This document shows positions 16,717 through 25,224 of a DNA stretch of 64,000 nucleotides, piece by piece. This DNA is from Methanoregula sp. UBA64 (GTDB lineage: Archaea > Halobacteriota > Methanomicrobia > Methanomicrobiales > Methanospirillaceae). The notes below the pieces were generated by a model, which was given only the letters and a program-made list of their open reading frames with translations, was not told the DNA's origin and made no database searches. Location of the stretch: NCBI RefSeq assembly GCF_002502735.1, contig NZ_DAQC01000001.1:55229-119228 (forward strand), read 5' to 3'. Numbering within the stretch: position 1 is the first letter of the stretch; every line of letters starts with the position of its first letter. The position numbers and the translations under genes are program-made.

Positions 16717-19700
16717 CGGGGAGATCCTGACACAGAAACGGTTTACCCTTGTCCAGACATTTGTCATCTGTACCGTTGTTTTTACGTTTATCCTTGCAGA
16801 GATCGGGACGTTCTTCCTGACCCAGGGATTTCTGGTCATCCTCAGCCAGGTGTTCTATTTCCCGATCATTCTCCTCTCGTTCCGGTATCCCCGGCATGGC
16901 GTGTCCCTGGGACTGGGAATTGCCTGTGCGTATCTCGTGATCGCTGTTACTACCGCCGGATCCTTTGGCAACGCAGATGTCCTGATCCCCTTAATGCAGT
17001 TTTATGTGTATGTCAGTCTGAGTATCGTGCTCGCCTCGCTCTTTTCGCGGAGCAGGGACAATGAGACAAAACACCACGAGCTCTTCCGGCATTCATCGAA
17101 CGGAATCTGCGTAATGGATCCGGTAAAAGGGATCATCAGCGAGATGAATCCCCGGTGCTGCGAGCTGCTCGGGATCGCATGTTTCGAAGAGGATACGGTA
17201 AAGATAGCCGAGGTCCTGCCCCCGGTCCTCGTAGCGCTGGTAGAAGAAGAGTCCGCAGGTGTTTCCGGTGAAAAACCCCGGGAGATCCGCCTGAATACCC
17301 CCGGGGGAGGTTACGATGTTCTTGCCAGCCTGACCCGGATCGAAGGTGCGGGACTGGTCTCTCTCTCCCTGGTGGATATCACCGAACGGAAACATGCGGA
17401 ACAGGAGCTGGCAGCCCAGGCAACACGCCTCTCGATCCTGAACCGGATTATTTCCCTCTCCGAGACAACAAAAAGCCCGGAAACACATGTCAGGGAAACG
17501 ATCCGGACGCTCCTGCAGGCCATGAATTTTGAGAGCGGCGGGTTCTTCCGGATCGGGAGGGAGGGCCGTGAGGCCTGCCTGAAATATGGGGAGGGGGCCC
17601 TGTTTGTAGCCTCGCCGGACGCTGCCCCGTCGATACTGCTCGACCGGCCGCCGTTTCTTTCGCTCGGGAAGAACGAGGCGGTATTTATCGGGGACACGTC
17701 CCTCCTCCCGCCGGATCAGCCCGGTCTGTCGGGGATCTCCTCACTTGCAGCAGTCCCGGTCTCTTCCGGGGGACTGGCGACCGGTGTCCTTATCGTATCC
17801 TCGTCAGCCCCCCACCGCTTTACCGATAATGAAAAAGTGCTCCTCAAAGTAATCGGCCAGCAGCTGGGTACGGCGCTGGAAAAGATGAAGACCGATGAGC
17901 GGATACGGCGTGAGGAAGAGAACCTGCATTCGCTCTTCGATACGATCGATGATTTTGTCGTAATTCTCGATCCTGAAGGGAAAATCCTCGAGATCAACAA
18001 AGCCATCGAACGAAAACTGGGCTATTCCCGTACTGACCTCATCGGCCGTTCCCTCCAGGGCCTGAGGGGCCCGGACCAGGTCAACCCGCGTGCGGGTTTC
18101 CCCAAAGACATGATGTCCTGCCAGAGCGGGACATACCCGATCACCCTTTTTACCGCGGGCGGAGACCCCGTAAACGTAGAATGCCAGATGCACAAAGGGT
18201 TGTGGAACGGCGAGCCGGTCTTTTTTGGCATCTCACGGGACATTACCGAGCGCACGCAGGCAGAAGAGATGCTTAAGAGGCGTACCGCTATTCTCGAAGC
18301 AGTCAGTTATGCCGCGGACCGGTTTTTAAAAGAACCCCTGCACGGATCGACATGGAGCGACGAGATCCCGTCGGTGATCGAAAAACTGGGAATGGCAACC
18401 GGCGCCGGGAGGGTCTGTATCTTCCAGAACTACCACCGGTCCAAGGGTTCAGGTTCTTCACGTTTTTGTGTCCGCATGGCATTTGAGTGGACGGCACCCT
18501 CGTTTCATCCCCGGATTGACCGGTTAAAAGAAGAGGATATCCCCTATAGGGAACTCTTCCCGGACGTATTCCGGATGCTGTCGCAGGGCCAGCCGGCATT
18601 TCTTACCGTACGCGAGCTGCCGTTTTTAACCGATGAATATGCCGTAAAGAACCACAACCTCTCCCTCATAAACATCCCCATCATGGCAGAGTCCCACTGG
18701 TGGGGAGTCCTCACGATTGAGCAGGGGACAAAAAGCCATGTCTGGTCCAGGATCGAGACCGATGCCCTCATGACCGCCGGCGAGATCCTCGGGGCTGCAA
18801 TTTACCACCGCACCATGGTCGAGCTCTACCAGAACCCGGTGGAGCATTCCCTTGTCGGGATCTTTTTACTCCGCGACGATATCCTCGAGTATGTGAACCC
18901 GCGGTTTGCCGAGATGTTCGGGTATTCCCGCGAGGAGCTCACCGGCCAGCCGTTCATCAACCGGCTGATCGATCCCGACGACCAGGAGATGGTGGAACGG
19001 CACCGGATCAGTAAGGTGGAGGGCCGCGAAGAGTCCTCGAACTATACCGTTCGCGGGATAAAAAAAGACGGCACCCGGGTAGTACTCGAACTCTACAGCA
19101 AGACGGTAGATTACCAGGGCGAACGGGGGATCATAGGGACGATTATGGATATTACCAAACGCACACGGGCGGAATCGGCCCTGCACGAGAGCGAGGAGAT
19201 GTTCCGGAGCCTTTCTCAGATCGCCCCGGTAGGGATATTCCTTCTTGACCAACGGGGGAATTTTTTCTTTGTAAACGACCAGTGGTGCAGGATCATGGAT
19301 CTTCCCCCGGGAAAAACTGCCGGTACGGGCTGGCTTGCGGCAATTCATCCCGACGATCGCAAGGCTGCCGGGGAGGAATGGCGGTCTTTTCTTACCCGGG
19401 GCGATGAAATTACCACGGAACAGCGTCTCCTCCACCAGGACGGCTCGACCGGGTGGATCCTTGTACGGGCCATTGCCCGGAGGAATGGCGGGGGCCTTGC
19501 GTCCGGGTATGTCGGGACCATCGTGGATATCACGGAACGGAAGAAATACGAGGAGACGCTCAAGGCGTCCCTGGACGAGAAATCGATCCTGATTATGGAG
19601 ATTCACCACCGGGTAAAGAACAATCTCCAGATCATCTCCGGCCTTATCCGCCTCCAGTCCCGGCAGATCACAAGCCCTCAGGCACTCGACGCACTGCGGG

Positions 19701-20209
19701 AATGCGAGACCCGGGTGATCACGATGGCACTGGTCCACGAGAGCCTGTACCAGTCCGGGAACCTTGCGAATATCCGTGCACAGCGGCACATCACCAATCT
19801 CGCAAACACCCTGCTGATGTCTGACGACCGCGATATCAAGGTGGCCCTGAAGCTCGATGTCGACGATATCCCCCTTGATATGAATACCGCAGTACCGGCG
19901 AGTCTTATCATCAACGAACTGGTGATAAATTCCCTGAAATATGCCTTTAAGGGACGCGGGAGCGGTACGATCCGTATCGGTCTCCACCAGGATGCGGACG
20001 GTTTCCTGGAACTCATCGTAGCAGACGATGGTATCGGTATTCCCCCGGAGGTAGATATCACCCGGACAAACAGCCTTGGCCTCAAGCTGGTCACGCGCCT
20101 TGTTCAGGACCAGCTCAAGGGGACCGTGTCCCTGCATTCCGACAATGGTACGGCATTTGTCATGCGCTTCCCCCCGGGGCGGCAACAACCTGCAAAGGAG
20201 GCTGACTGA
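16706..20209 (+). CDS. membrane multi-PAS/GAF sensor histidine kinase (HisKA_2)
   Basis: 1167 residues. The GTG at 16706 is chosen because GGAGG lies seven bases before it. Domains in order: four membrane helices (about 10-120), PAS, GAF, PAS, GAF, PAS, PAS, then a HisKA_2 dimerisation domain with EIHHRVKNNLQIISGL, which has the active His, and a HATPase with NELVINSLKYAF and ADDGIGIP. PAS ends are marked by repeated DITERK/DITKRT. It would autophosphorylate in response to cytosolic or membrane signals and pass phosphate to the receivers encoded on either side. It is coupled by overlap to both neighbours. Confidence 0.92.
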   Translation: MSSDGEILTQKRFTLVQTFVICTVVFTFILAEIGTFFLTQGFLVILSQVFYFPIILLSFRYPRHGVSLGLGIACAYLVIAVTTAGSFGNADVLIPLMQFYVYVSLSIVLASLFSRSRDNETKHHELFRHSSNGICVMDPVKGIISEMNPRCCELLGIACFEEDTVKIAEVLPPVLVALVEEESAGVSGEKPREIRLNTPGGGYDVLASLTRIEGAGLVSLSLVDITERKHAEQELAAQATRLSILNRIISLSETTKSPETHVRETIRTLLQAMNFESGGFFRIGREGREACLKYGEGALFVASPDAAPSILLDRPPFLSLGKNEAVFIGDTSLLPPDQPGLSGISSLAAVPVSSGGLATGVLIVSSSAPHRFTDNEKVLLKVIGQQLGTALEKMKTDERIRREEENLHSLFDTIDDFVVILDPEGKILEINKAIERKLGYSRTDLIGRSLQGLRGPDQVNPRAGFPKDMMSCQSGTYPITLFTAGGDPVNVECQMHKGLWNGEPVFFGISRDITERTQAEEMLKRRTAILEAVSYAADRFLKEPLHGSTWSDEIPSVIEKLGMATGAGRVCIFQNYHRSKGSGSSRFCVRMAFEWTAPSFHPRIDRLKEEDIPYRELFPDVFRMLSQGQPAFLTVRELPFLTDEYAVKNHNLSLINIPIMAESHWWGVLTIEQGTKSHVWSRIETDALMTAGEILGAAIYHRTMVELYQNPVEHSLVGIFLLRDDILEYVNPRFAEMFGYSREELTGQPFINRLIDPDDQEMVERHRISKVEGREESSNYTVRGIKKDGTRVVLELYSKTVDYQGERGIIGTIMDITKRTRAESALHESEEMFRSLSQIAPVGIFLLDQRGNFFFVNDQWCRIMDLPPGKTAGTGWLAAIHPDDRKAAGEEWRSFLTRGDEITTEQRLLHQDGSTGWILVRAIARRNGGGLASGYVGTIVDITERKKYEETLKASLDEKSILIMEIHHRVKNNLQIISGLIRLQSRQITSPQALDALRECETRVITMALVHESLYQSGNLANIRAQRHITNLANTLLMSDDRDIKVALKLDVDDIPLDMNTAVPASLIINELVINSLKYAFKGRGSGTIRIGLHQDADGFLELIVADDGIGIPPEVDITRTNSLGLKLVTRLVQDQLKGTVSLHSDNGTAFVMRFPPGRQQPAKEAD

Positions 20210-21246
20210 TGCCGGAAAAACGGATCATGATCGTTGAGGACGAAACGATCGTTGCAATGACCCTTGAGGACGCCCTGCGCAATATGGGCTATGCGGTCGT
20301 CGGCCCGGTCTCTACGGCAGACGATGCCGTCCGTTTGGCCGAAACGGAAAAGCCCGATCTGATCCTCATGGACATCCGTATCAAGGGAGATCGGGACGGT
20401 ATCTCCGCAGCAGAGGAGATCAATGAAAAGCACAACATCCCCATTGTCTACCTTACTGCGCACGGGGACGATAAAACCCTGGAACGGGCGATGAAGACAC
20501 AGCCGTACGGTTATCTGACCAAACCGTTCCGGGACCGGGAACTTCACTCTACCATCGAAATTGCTCTGTACAAGCACCGGCTTGTACGGCAGGGCAAAAA
20601 AGACGATGCCCCCCGGATTCCCCCGGCACCCGTCCCGCAGACGGCCCCTGCGTCGCCGGCCCCGCCCCGTGTGCCGCCGGAACCTGCCGCCCCCCCGGCA
20701 GCGCTCGAAAAGGCCATCCTCGATATTATCGACATGCCTATCTTTGTCATCGACAGCAGGATGCATCTTGTGTATTTCAACAATGCACTTGAGCAGTTCT
20801 TTTCCCGGATGGGGTACCTGGGGGTCAGTAGCGACCGGCCGGTCTTTGACCTTGCACCCCAGGAATTTCTCGGCACTCCCCGGATGTACCGCGAGGTCTT
20901 CGAGACCCGCCGGATCAGCCGGATGGAAAAGACGCTTGTGACCGGCGACCGTCAGGTAACCTATTCGCTTGTCCGGGTACCGCTCTGTTCCCGGGACGAG
21001 GTACGGTTCGTGGCCGTGATCCTCCGGGATATCTCAAAGGAACAGCAATACGAACAGAAACTACGCGAGATCCAGGTAAATTACGAGAAACTGCTCTCCC
21101 ATATGGGGAGTATCACCCAGCTTACCGGTGATGCACGGGATCCCTGCATGCAGGAGATCTCGAAGATTCTCAGCGAGATGATGGTAACGATGGCAAAGAT
21201 CGATCCAGAACGGCCCGGAGGCCCGGGAATACATGCCGGCACATGA
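20209..21246 (+). CDS. response regulator REC-PAS
   Basis: 345 residues: receiver (about 4-122; acceptor Asp in LILMDIRIKG, Lys in KPF), a linker of about 35 residues extremely rich in proline and alanine, a PAS domain (about 165-285) and a short coiled end. There is no DNA-binding domain, so it probably passes the signal by protein contact. ATG overlaps the stop of the kinase (TGATG), with AAGGAGG before it, so the two are made together. It is the obvious phosphorylation partner of the 16706 kinase. Confidence 0.9.
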   Translation: MPEKRIMIVEDETIVAMTLEDALRNMGYAVVGPVSTADDAVRLAETEKPDLILMDIRIKGDRDGISAAEEINEKHNIPIVYLTAHGDDKTLERAMKTQPYGYLTKPFRDRELHSTIEIALYKHRLVRQGKKDDAPRIPPAPVPQTAPASPAPPRVPPEPAAPPAALEKAILDIIDMPIFVIDSRMHLVYFNNALEQFFSRMGYLGVSSDRPVFDLAPQEFLGTPRMYREVFETRRISRMEKTLVTGDRQVTYSLVRVPLCSRDEVRFVAVILRDISKEQQYEQKLREIQVNYEKLLSHMGSITQLTGDARDPCMQEISKILSEMMVTMAKIDPERPGGPGIHAGT

Positions 21247-21310
21247 AAGCAAAAAGCAGGAGGGGAACGGGAACTCATCCCGCGAGCACATCCTCATCAG
21301 GAAGGAAAAC

Positions 21311-22060
21311 ATGAACAAGATCCTGATTGTTGAAGATGAAGCCGTAACCGCAATGGAGCTGGAAGAGACCCTCAAGCGGAGGGGATACCTGGTTGTTGGT
21401 ACTGCATCAAACGGCCCCGATGCCCTCCGCATTGCAAAGGATCGCTGGCCCGACCTGATCCTGATGGATATCCGGATCCAGGGGCCGATGGACGGGATCG
21501 AGACCGCTGACCAGATCAATGTTTTTTACGAGATCCCAATCATCTTCCTGACCGCCTATTCCGATGACCTGACCATCTCCCGGGTGATCAAGACCAAGTC
21601 GTACAGTTTCCTCCTCAAGCCGTTCAATGAGAAGGAACTGATCTCGAACATCGAGATGGCGATCAACAAACAAAGGATGTATGCCCGATCACTTGCCATC
21701 CAGCGGATCGTCACCTCGATGTTCGACCTTGTCAGCGACTGCGTTGTGACAACCGATCCTGAGGGAAATGTTTTGCGGGTCAATGCAACGTTCGAACGCG
21801 TTGCCGGCATCAGCCGCGACGATGTGATAGGGAAACCCCTCCGCGAAGTACTCCCGGTTTCCTGCACCAGCTGGAGCTGGCTCGATATGCTGATCAAAGA
21901 GGCCTGTACTGAACGGGAGACCGTTGTCCGCTGGCCGTACCCGGTCGAGATCCTGCAGGAGAACGGCAATTCGGTGAGCATGAACCTCAATGTCGAACTG
22001 CTCGCCCTTCCCGATCAGACCTTAATCGAGATTTTGTATATCTTCACCCGCCGGGAATAA
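21311..22060 (+). CDS. response regulator REC-PAS
   Basis: 249 residues: receiver (about 1-120) with Asp in LILMDIRIQG and KPF, then a PAS domain (about 130-245) containing VVTTDPEGNVLRVN. The ATG at 21311 is chosen because AGGAAGG lies five bases before it; an in-frame ATG at 21233 would overlap the preceding gene. It is a close relative of the 20209 regulator, likely a duplicate, and ends the four-gene operon. No output domain for DNA is present. Confidence 0.88.
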   Translation: MNKILIVEDEAVTAMELEETLKRRGYLVVGTASNGPDALRIAKDRWPDLILMDIRIQGPMDGIETADQINVFYEIPIIFLTAYSDDLTISRVIKTKSYSFLLKPFNEKELISNIEMAINKQRMYARSLAIQRIVTSMFDLVSDCVVTTDPEGNVLRVNATFERVAGISRDDVIGKPLREVLPVSCTSWSWLDMLIKEACTERETVVRWPYPVEILQENGNSVSMNLNVELLALPDQTLIEILYIFTRRE

Positions 22061-22077
22061 CAGGTACGCCGCAGGAC

Positions 22078-22413
22078 CTATTCCCGGATCATCGTGAGCA
22101 GCATCCTGAACCGCTCGCGCGCAAAGACCGCGTGGGGTTTATCGGCCGGCAGGATGATCATCTCGCCCGTTTTTACGGTAAACGGCGTGCCTGCTATCTG
22201 TACTTCGGCAACGCCGTCCGTTACCATGAGCACGGCATCGAACGGTGCGGTGTGTTCCGAGAGCCCTTCCCCGGCATCGAAGGAAAACGCGGTGATTGTG
22301 CCGGCTTTTTTAAACACGATCATCCGGCTTGCAACGGTACCGGGCTGGTAGGCAACCAGATCGTTTACTTCAAGTATTTTTTCCTTTAAGTCTTCGCGTG
22401 AATTCCCGGTCAT
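22078..22413 (-). CDS. cupin-domain protein
   Basis: 111 residues forming one small beta-barrel cupin. The motif residues HTAPFDAVLMVTDG and ILPADKPHAV supply the His and acidic positions of the two cupin motifs, consistent with a metal site. Small cupins of this kind occur beside many pathways and the ligand is unknown. It is convergent with the signalling operon (17 bases between stops) and divergent from dcd. Confidence 0.88.
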   Translation of the reverse strand: MTGNSREDLKEKILEVNDLVAYQPGTVASRMIVFKKAGTITAFSFDAGEGLSEHTAPFDAVLMVTDGVAEVQIAGTPFTVKTGEMIILPADKPHAVFARERFRMLLTMIRE

Positions 22414-22580
22414 TTCCTTTCTCCCTAAAGAGAGGTACCCCGTTCTGGCAGATAGACCTGCGTGTGCAGGGAGCCTGTGAGAATCCTCGTTGCATTACCC
22501 GCCCGGCCTGACCCGGACGATGGATAACCCGGTCGTCCCCGAAAGGGGTTATCTTCCGGCAACACAAACCGGGTACTTCC

Positions 22581-23132
22581 ATGATCCTCGTTGACTGGCA
22601 GCTCCGGGACCGGATCGCCCGGGGCCATATCCGGATAGACCCGTACGATCCGGCGCTTATCCAGCCCAATTCCATCGATATCCGGCTCGGGAACCACTTT
22701 GTCTGGTACAAGCCGGGGCCGCAGGTGATCGACCCGTACGACAAGGCAAGCGTGACCGCGGATGTGGGCGAGATGCATGCAGACTCGTTCGTTCTCAACC
22801 CCGGGCAGTTCGTGCTCGCCGAGACGTACGAATGCATCGGCCTCCCGGACAACATTGTCGCGACCATCGAGGGCAAGTCAAGCATAGCCCGTCTCGGTCT
22901 CACCCTTCACCAGACCGGGGGCTGGATCGATGCAGGTTTTGCCGGGACCATTACCCTTGAGATGGCAAACGTCAATGCACGGCCGGTCAAGGTCTATGCC
23001 GGCATGCCGATCGGCCAGCTGGTCTTTTACACGACAGAGCGGGCGGAAAACCCGTACGACAAAAAAACCGATGCGAAATACCTCAACCAGCACCAGGCCA
23101 CCCTTTCCCGGTATCCCGAGAACCGGAAGTGA
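22581..23132 (+). CDS. dcd: dCTP deaminase
   Basis: 183 residues, trimeric dUTPase fold. Motifs: QPNSIDIRLG near the start, GKSSIARLGL and the catalytic region GGWIDAGFAG. It deaminates dCTP to dUTP (some archaeal forms go on to dUMP), supplying thymidylate synthesis. The length is normal for the archaeal family. It lies alone between the cupin gene and thrS, in the same direction as thrS. Confidence 0.95.
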   Translation: MILVDWQLRDRIARGHIRIDPYDPALIQPNSIDIRLGNHFVWYKPGPQVIDPYDKASVTADVGEMHADSFVLNPGQFVLAETYECIGLPDNIVATIEGKSSIARLGLTLHQTGGWIDAGFAGTITLEMANVNARPVKVYAGMPIGQLVFYTTERAENPYDKKTDAKYLNQHQATLSRYPENRK

Positions 23133-23194
23133 GGCCCTGAGGCTGCCCTTTTTTAATTATGCCGTTTTGGCAGGGCGGTCCGGGGCAATGAGGG

Positions 23195-23200
23195 TATATA
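23195..23200 (+). promoter_or_regulatory. TATA box of thrS
   Basis: TATATA in GGGTATATACC, about 57 bases before the thrS ATG, would start transcription near 23222. Confidence 0.5.
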
Positions 23201-23251
23201 CCTTAAGAGCTCATTTTATACGAATAACCGTTCCGGAATGGAGATGAAGCA

Positions 23252-25102
23252 ATGCGACTTCTTCTGATACATTCAGATTATATCGAATACGAAGCCAAAA
23301 AGAAGACAAAGATGGCAGAGGAGGGAGCCGTTCTCGCTGACCGCGAAGAAGACGCGCTCACCGTATTCTCTGCGGTTGAGTCGGTAGACCAGGAAGATAT
23401 GGAAGGCGTGATCGCGCAGGCCGTCGAAGAAGTAAAGAAGGCAGCCGGCCAGGTCCATGCGGAAAAGATCGTCATCTACCCGTATGCCCACCTTTCAAGC
23501 GATCTTGCGCCTGCAAATGTTGCAGTGCCTGCGCTGAATGCCCTCAAGGATGGCCTTTCTGCGGAAGGTTTTGCTGTCAAGCGTGCGCCGTTTGGCTGGT
23601 ACAAGTCGTTCAAGCTCTCCTGTAAGGGCCACCCGCTCTCCGAGCTGTCTAAGACGATTGTGCCCGGTGGCGACGAAGACGGCGAGATGGTCGTAAAGAA
23701 GAAGGGCAAGAAAGAGGCAACTCACGACTGGTTTGTCATGACCCCCGACGGGAAGACCCATAACTACCACCAGTACCTCGACAACACGCCGTTTGGCTGC
23801 CTGGTGAAAAAGGAGCTGGGCGTTGCAGAACCGACCGGCGGGGAACCTGCCCATGTCGACCTGATGCGGTCAAAAGAGCTCGTTGACTACGAGCCCGCAA
23901 GCGATGTCGGCTGCCTGCGCTGGATGCCCAAGGGCAAGCTCGTCCGCGACCTCCTTGCCGATTACGTCCTGGCCCTCGTGCTCCCGTACGGCGCGACCCC
24001 GGTCGAGACCCCGGTCATGTACGACCTCGGCGACAAGGCAATCTGCGAACACGCGGCCAAGTTCGGCGAGCGGCAGTACCGGTTCAAGAGCAACAACCGG
24101 GACATGATGCTCCGGTTTGCCGCATGCTTTGGCATGTTCTCTATCATGCGGGACATGCACATCTCCAAAAACACCCTCCCGCTAAAGATGTACGAACTGT
24201 CCACGTACTCCTTCCGGCACGAACAGAAGGGCGAAGTGATCGGGTTAAAGCGCCTGCGCTGTTTCACGATGCCCGATATGCACTCGCTCTGTACCGATAT
24301 GCCCGAGGCCATGAAGTGCTTCGAGGAACAGCTCGCCATCGGCTGGAAGACCGGGCGGGACTTCGAGACCAAACTCGTTGCCGCATTCCGGTGCACCAAG
24401 AAGTTCTACGATGAGAACGAGGCATGGGTCAAAAAGATCGTCAAAGACTCAGACTGCCCGATGCTCATCGAAGTCCTCTCCGAGCGCGTCCACTACTGGG
24501 AAGCAAAGATCGACCTTGCTGCAATCGACGGCCAGAACCGCCCGATCGAGAACCCGACCGTCCAGATCGATGTCGAGAGCTCGACCCGGTTCAATATCAA
24601 GTACTTTAAGGAAGACGGTACCCCGGTATACCCGCCGATCCTCCACTGCTCCCCGACCGGTAGTGTCGAGCGCGTGATCTGTGCGATCCTCGAGAACATC
24701 TCGACCCAGAAGGTCCCGGCCCTGCCGACCTGGCTCTCCCCGGTCCAGGTCCGGGTCGTGCCGGTTACCGAGCGCCACACGGCGTACGCACAGGAAATCT
24801 GCGATGCCATCAACGCCCAGAGCATCCGCTGCGATATCGATGACCGCGACGAGAGCGTTGGAAAGAAAGTCAGGGAAGCCGGCATGGACTGGGTACCTTA
24901 CGTTATTGTCATTGGCGACGAGGAGATGGCAAGCAAGAAGCTCACCGTTACCCTCCGCCGGAAGTCCGAGCCAAACAAGCCCTTTAAGGAGCAGATGACC
25001 GCAGAATCGCTCATCGCTGCGGTGAAAAAGGAGACTGCGGACAAGCCGTTCCGCCCGCTCTATACCCCGCGCAAGCTCTCGCTCAAGGCGCGGTATATTT
25101 AA
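23252..25102 (+). CDS. thrS: threonyl-tRNA synthetase, archaeal type
   Basis: 616 residues. It has the archaeal N-terminal editing domain (about 1-145, beginning MRLLLIHSDYIEYEA, related to D-aminoacyl-tRNA deacylase) which removes mischarged serine, a class II catalytic core with YRFKSNNRDMMLRFA and a C-terminal anticodon-binding domain (about 510-616). It charges tRNA-Thr in the cytosol. A GGAGATGA lies just before the ATG. It is a single-gene unit with its own TATA box and a T-rich end. Confidence 0.97.
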   Translation: MRLLLIHSDYIEYEAKKKTKMAEEGAVLADREEDALTVFSAVESVDQEDMEGVIAQAVEEVKKAAGQVHAEKIVIYPYAHLSSDLAPANVAVPALNALKDGLSAEGFAVKRAPFGWYKSFKLSCKGHPLSELSKTIVPGGDEDGEMVVKKKGKKEATHDWFVMTPDGKTHNYHQYLDNTPFGCLVKKELGVAEPTGGEPAHVDLMRSKELVDYEPASDVGCLRWMPKGKLVRDLLADYVLALVLPYGATPVETPVMYDLGDKAICEHAAKFGERQYRFKSNNRDMMLRFAACFGMFSIMRDMHISKNTLPLKMYELSTYSFRHEQKGEVIGLKRLRCFTMPDMHSLCTDMPEAMKCFEEQLAIGWKTGRDFETKLVAAFRCTKKFYDENEAWVKKIVKDSDCPMLIEVLSERVHYWEAKIDLAAIDGQNRPIENPTVQIDVESSTRFNIKYFKEDGTPVYPPILHCSPTGSVERVICAILENISTQKVPALPTWLSPVQVRVVPVTERHTAYAQEICDAINAQSIRCDIDDRDESVGKKVREAGMDWVPYVIVIGDEEMASKKLTVTLRRKSEPNKPFKEQMTAESLIAAVKKETADKPFRPLYTPRKLSLKARYI

Positions 25103-25105
25103 AAC

Positions 25106-25138
25106 TTTTTTCTCGTTTTCTTTGATTTTTTAAAAAAA
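25106..25138. terminator. T-rich/A-rich bidirectional terminator
   Basis: T runs at 25106-25111 and 25126-25132 follow thrS; the A run at 25132-25138 gives a T run on the reverse strand, where the 1641-residue kinase gene ends at 25225. Confidence 0.5.
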
Positions 25139-25224
25139 CCCGAAGATCCCGTCAGGGTACCGTCTGGTTTCCCGCGTCCCTCACGAAAAAAGGGTCTCTC
25201 CGGCGCTGATAAGGAAAAACGCCG

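Noticed and set aside
18866..20188. A 440-codon frame antisense to the kinase at 16706
   Set aside because: Shadow of the PAS/HATPase coding region; no motif or ribosome binding site.
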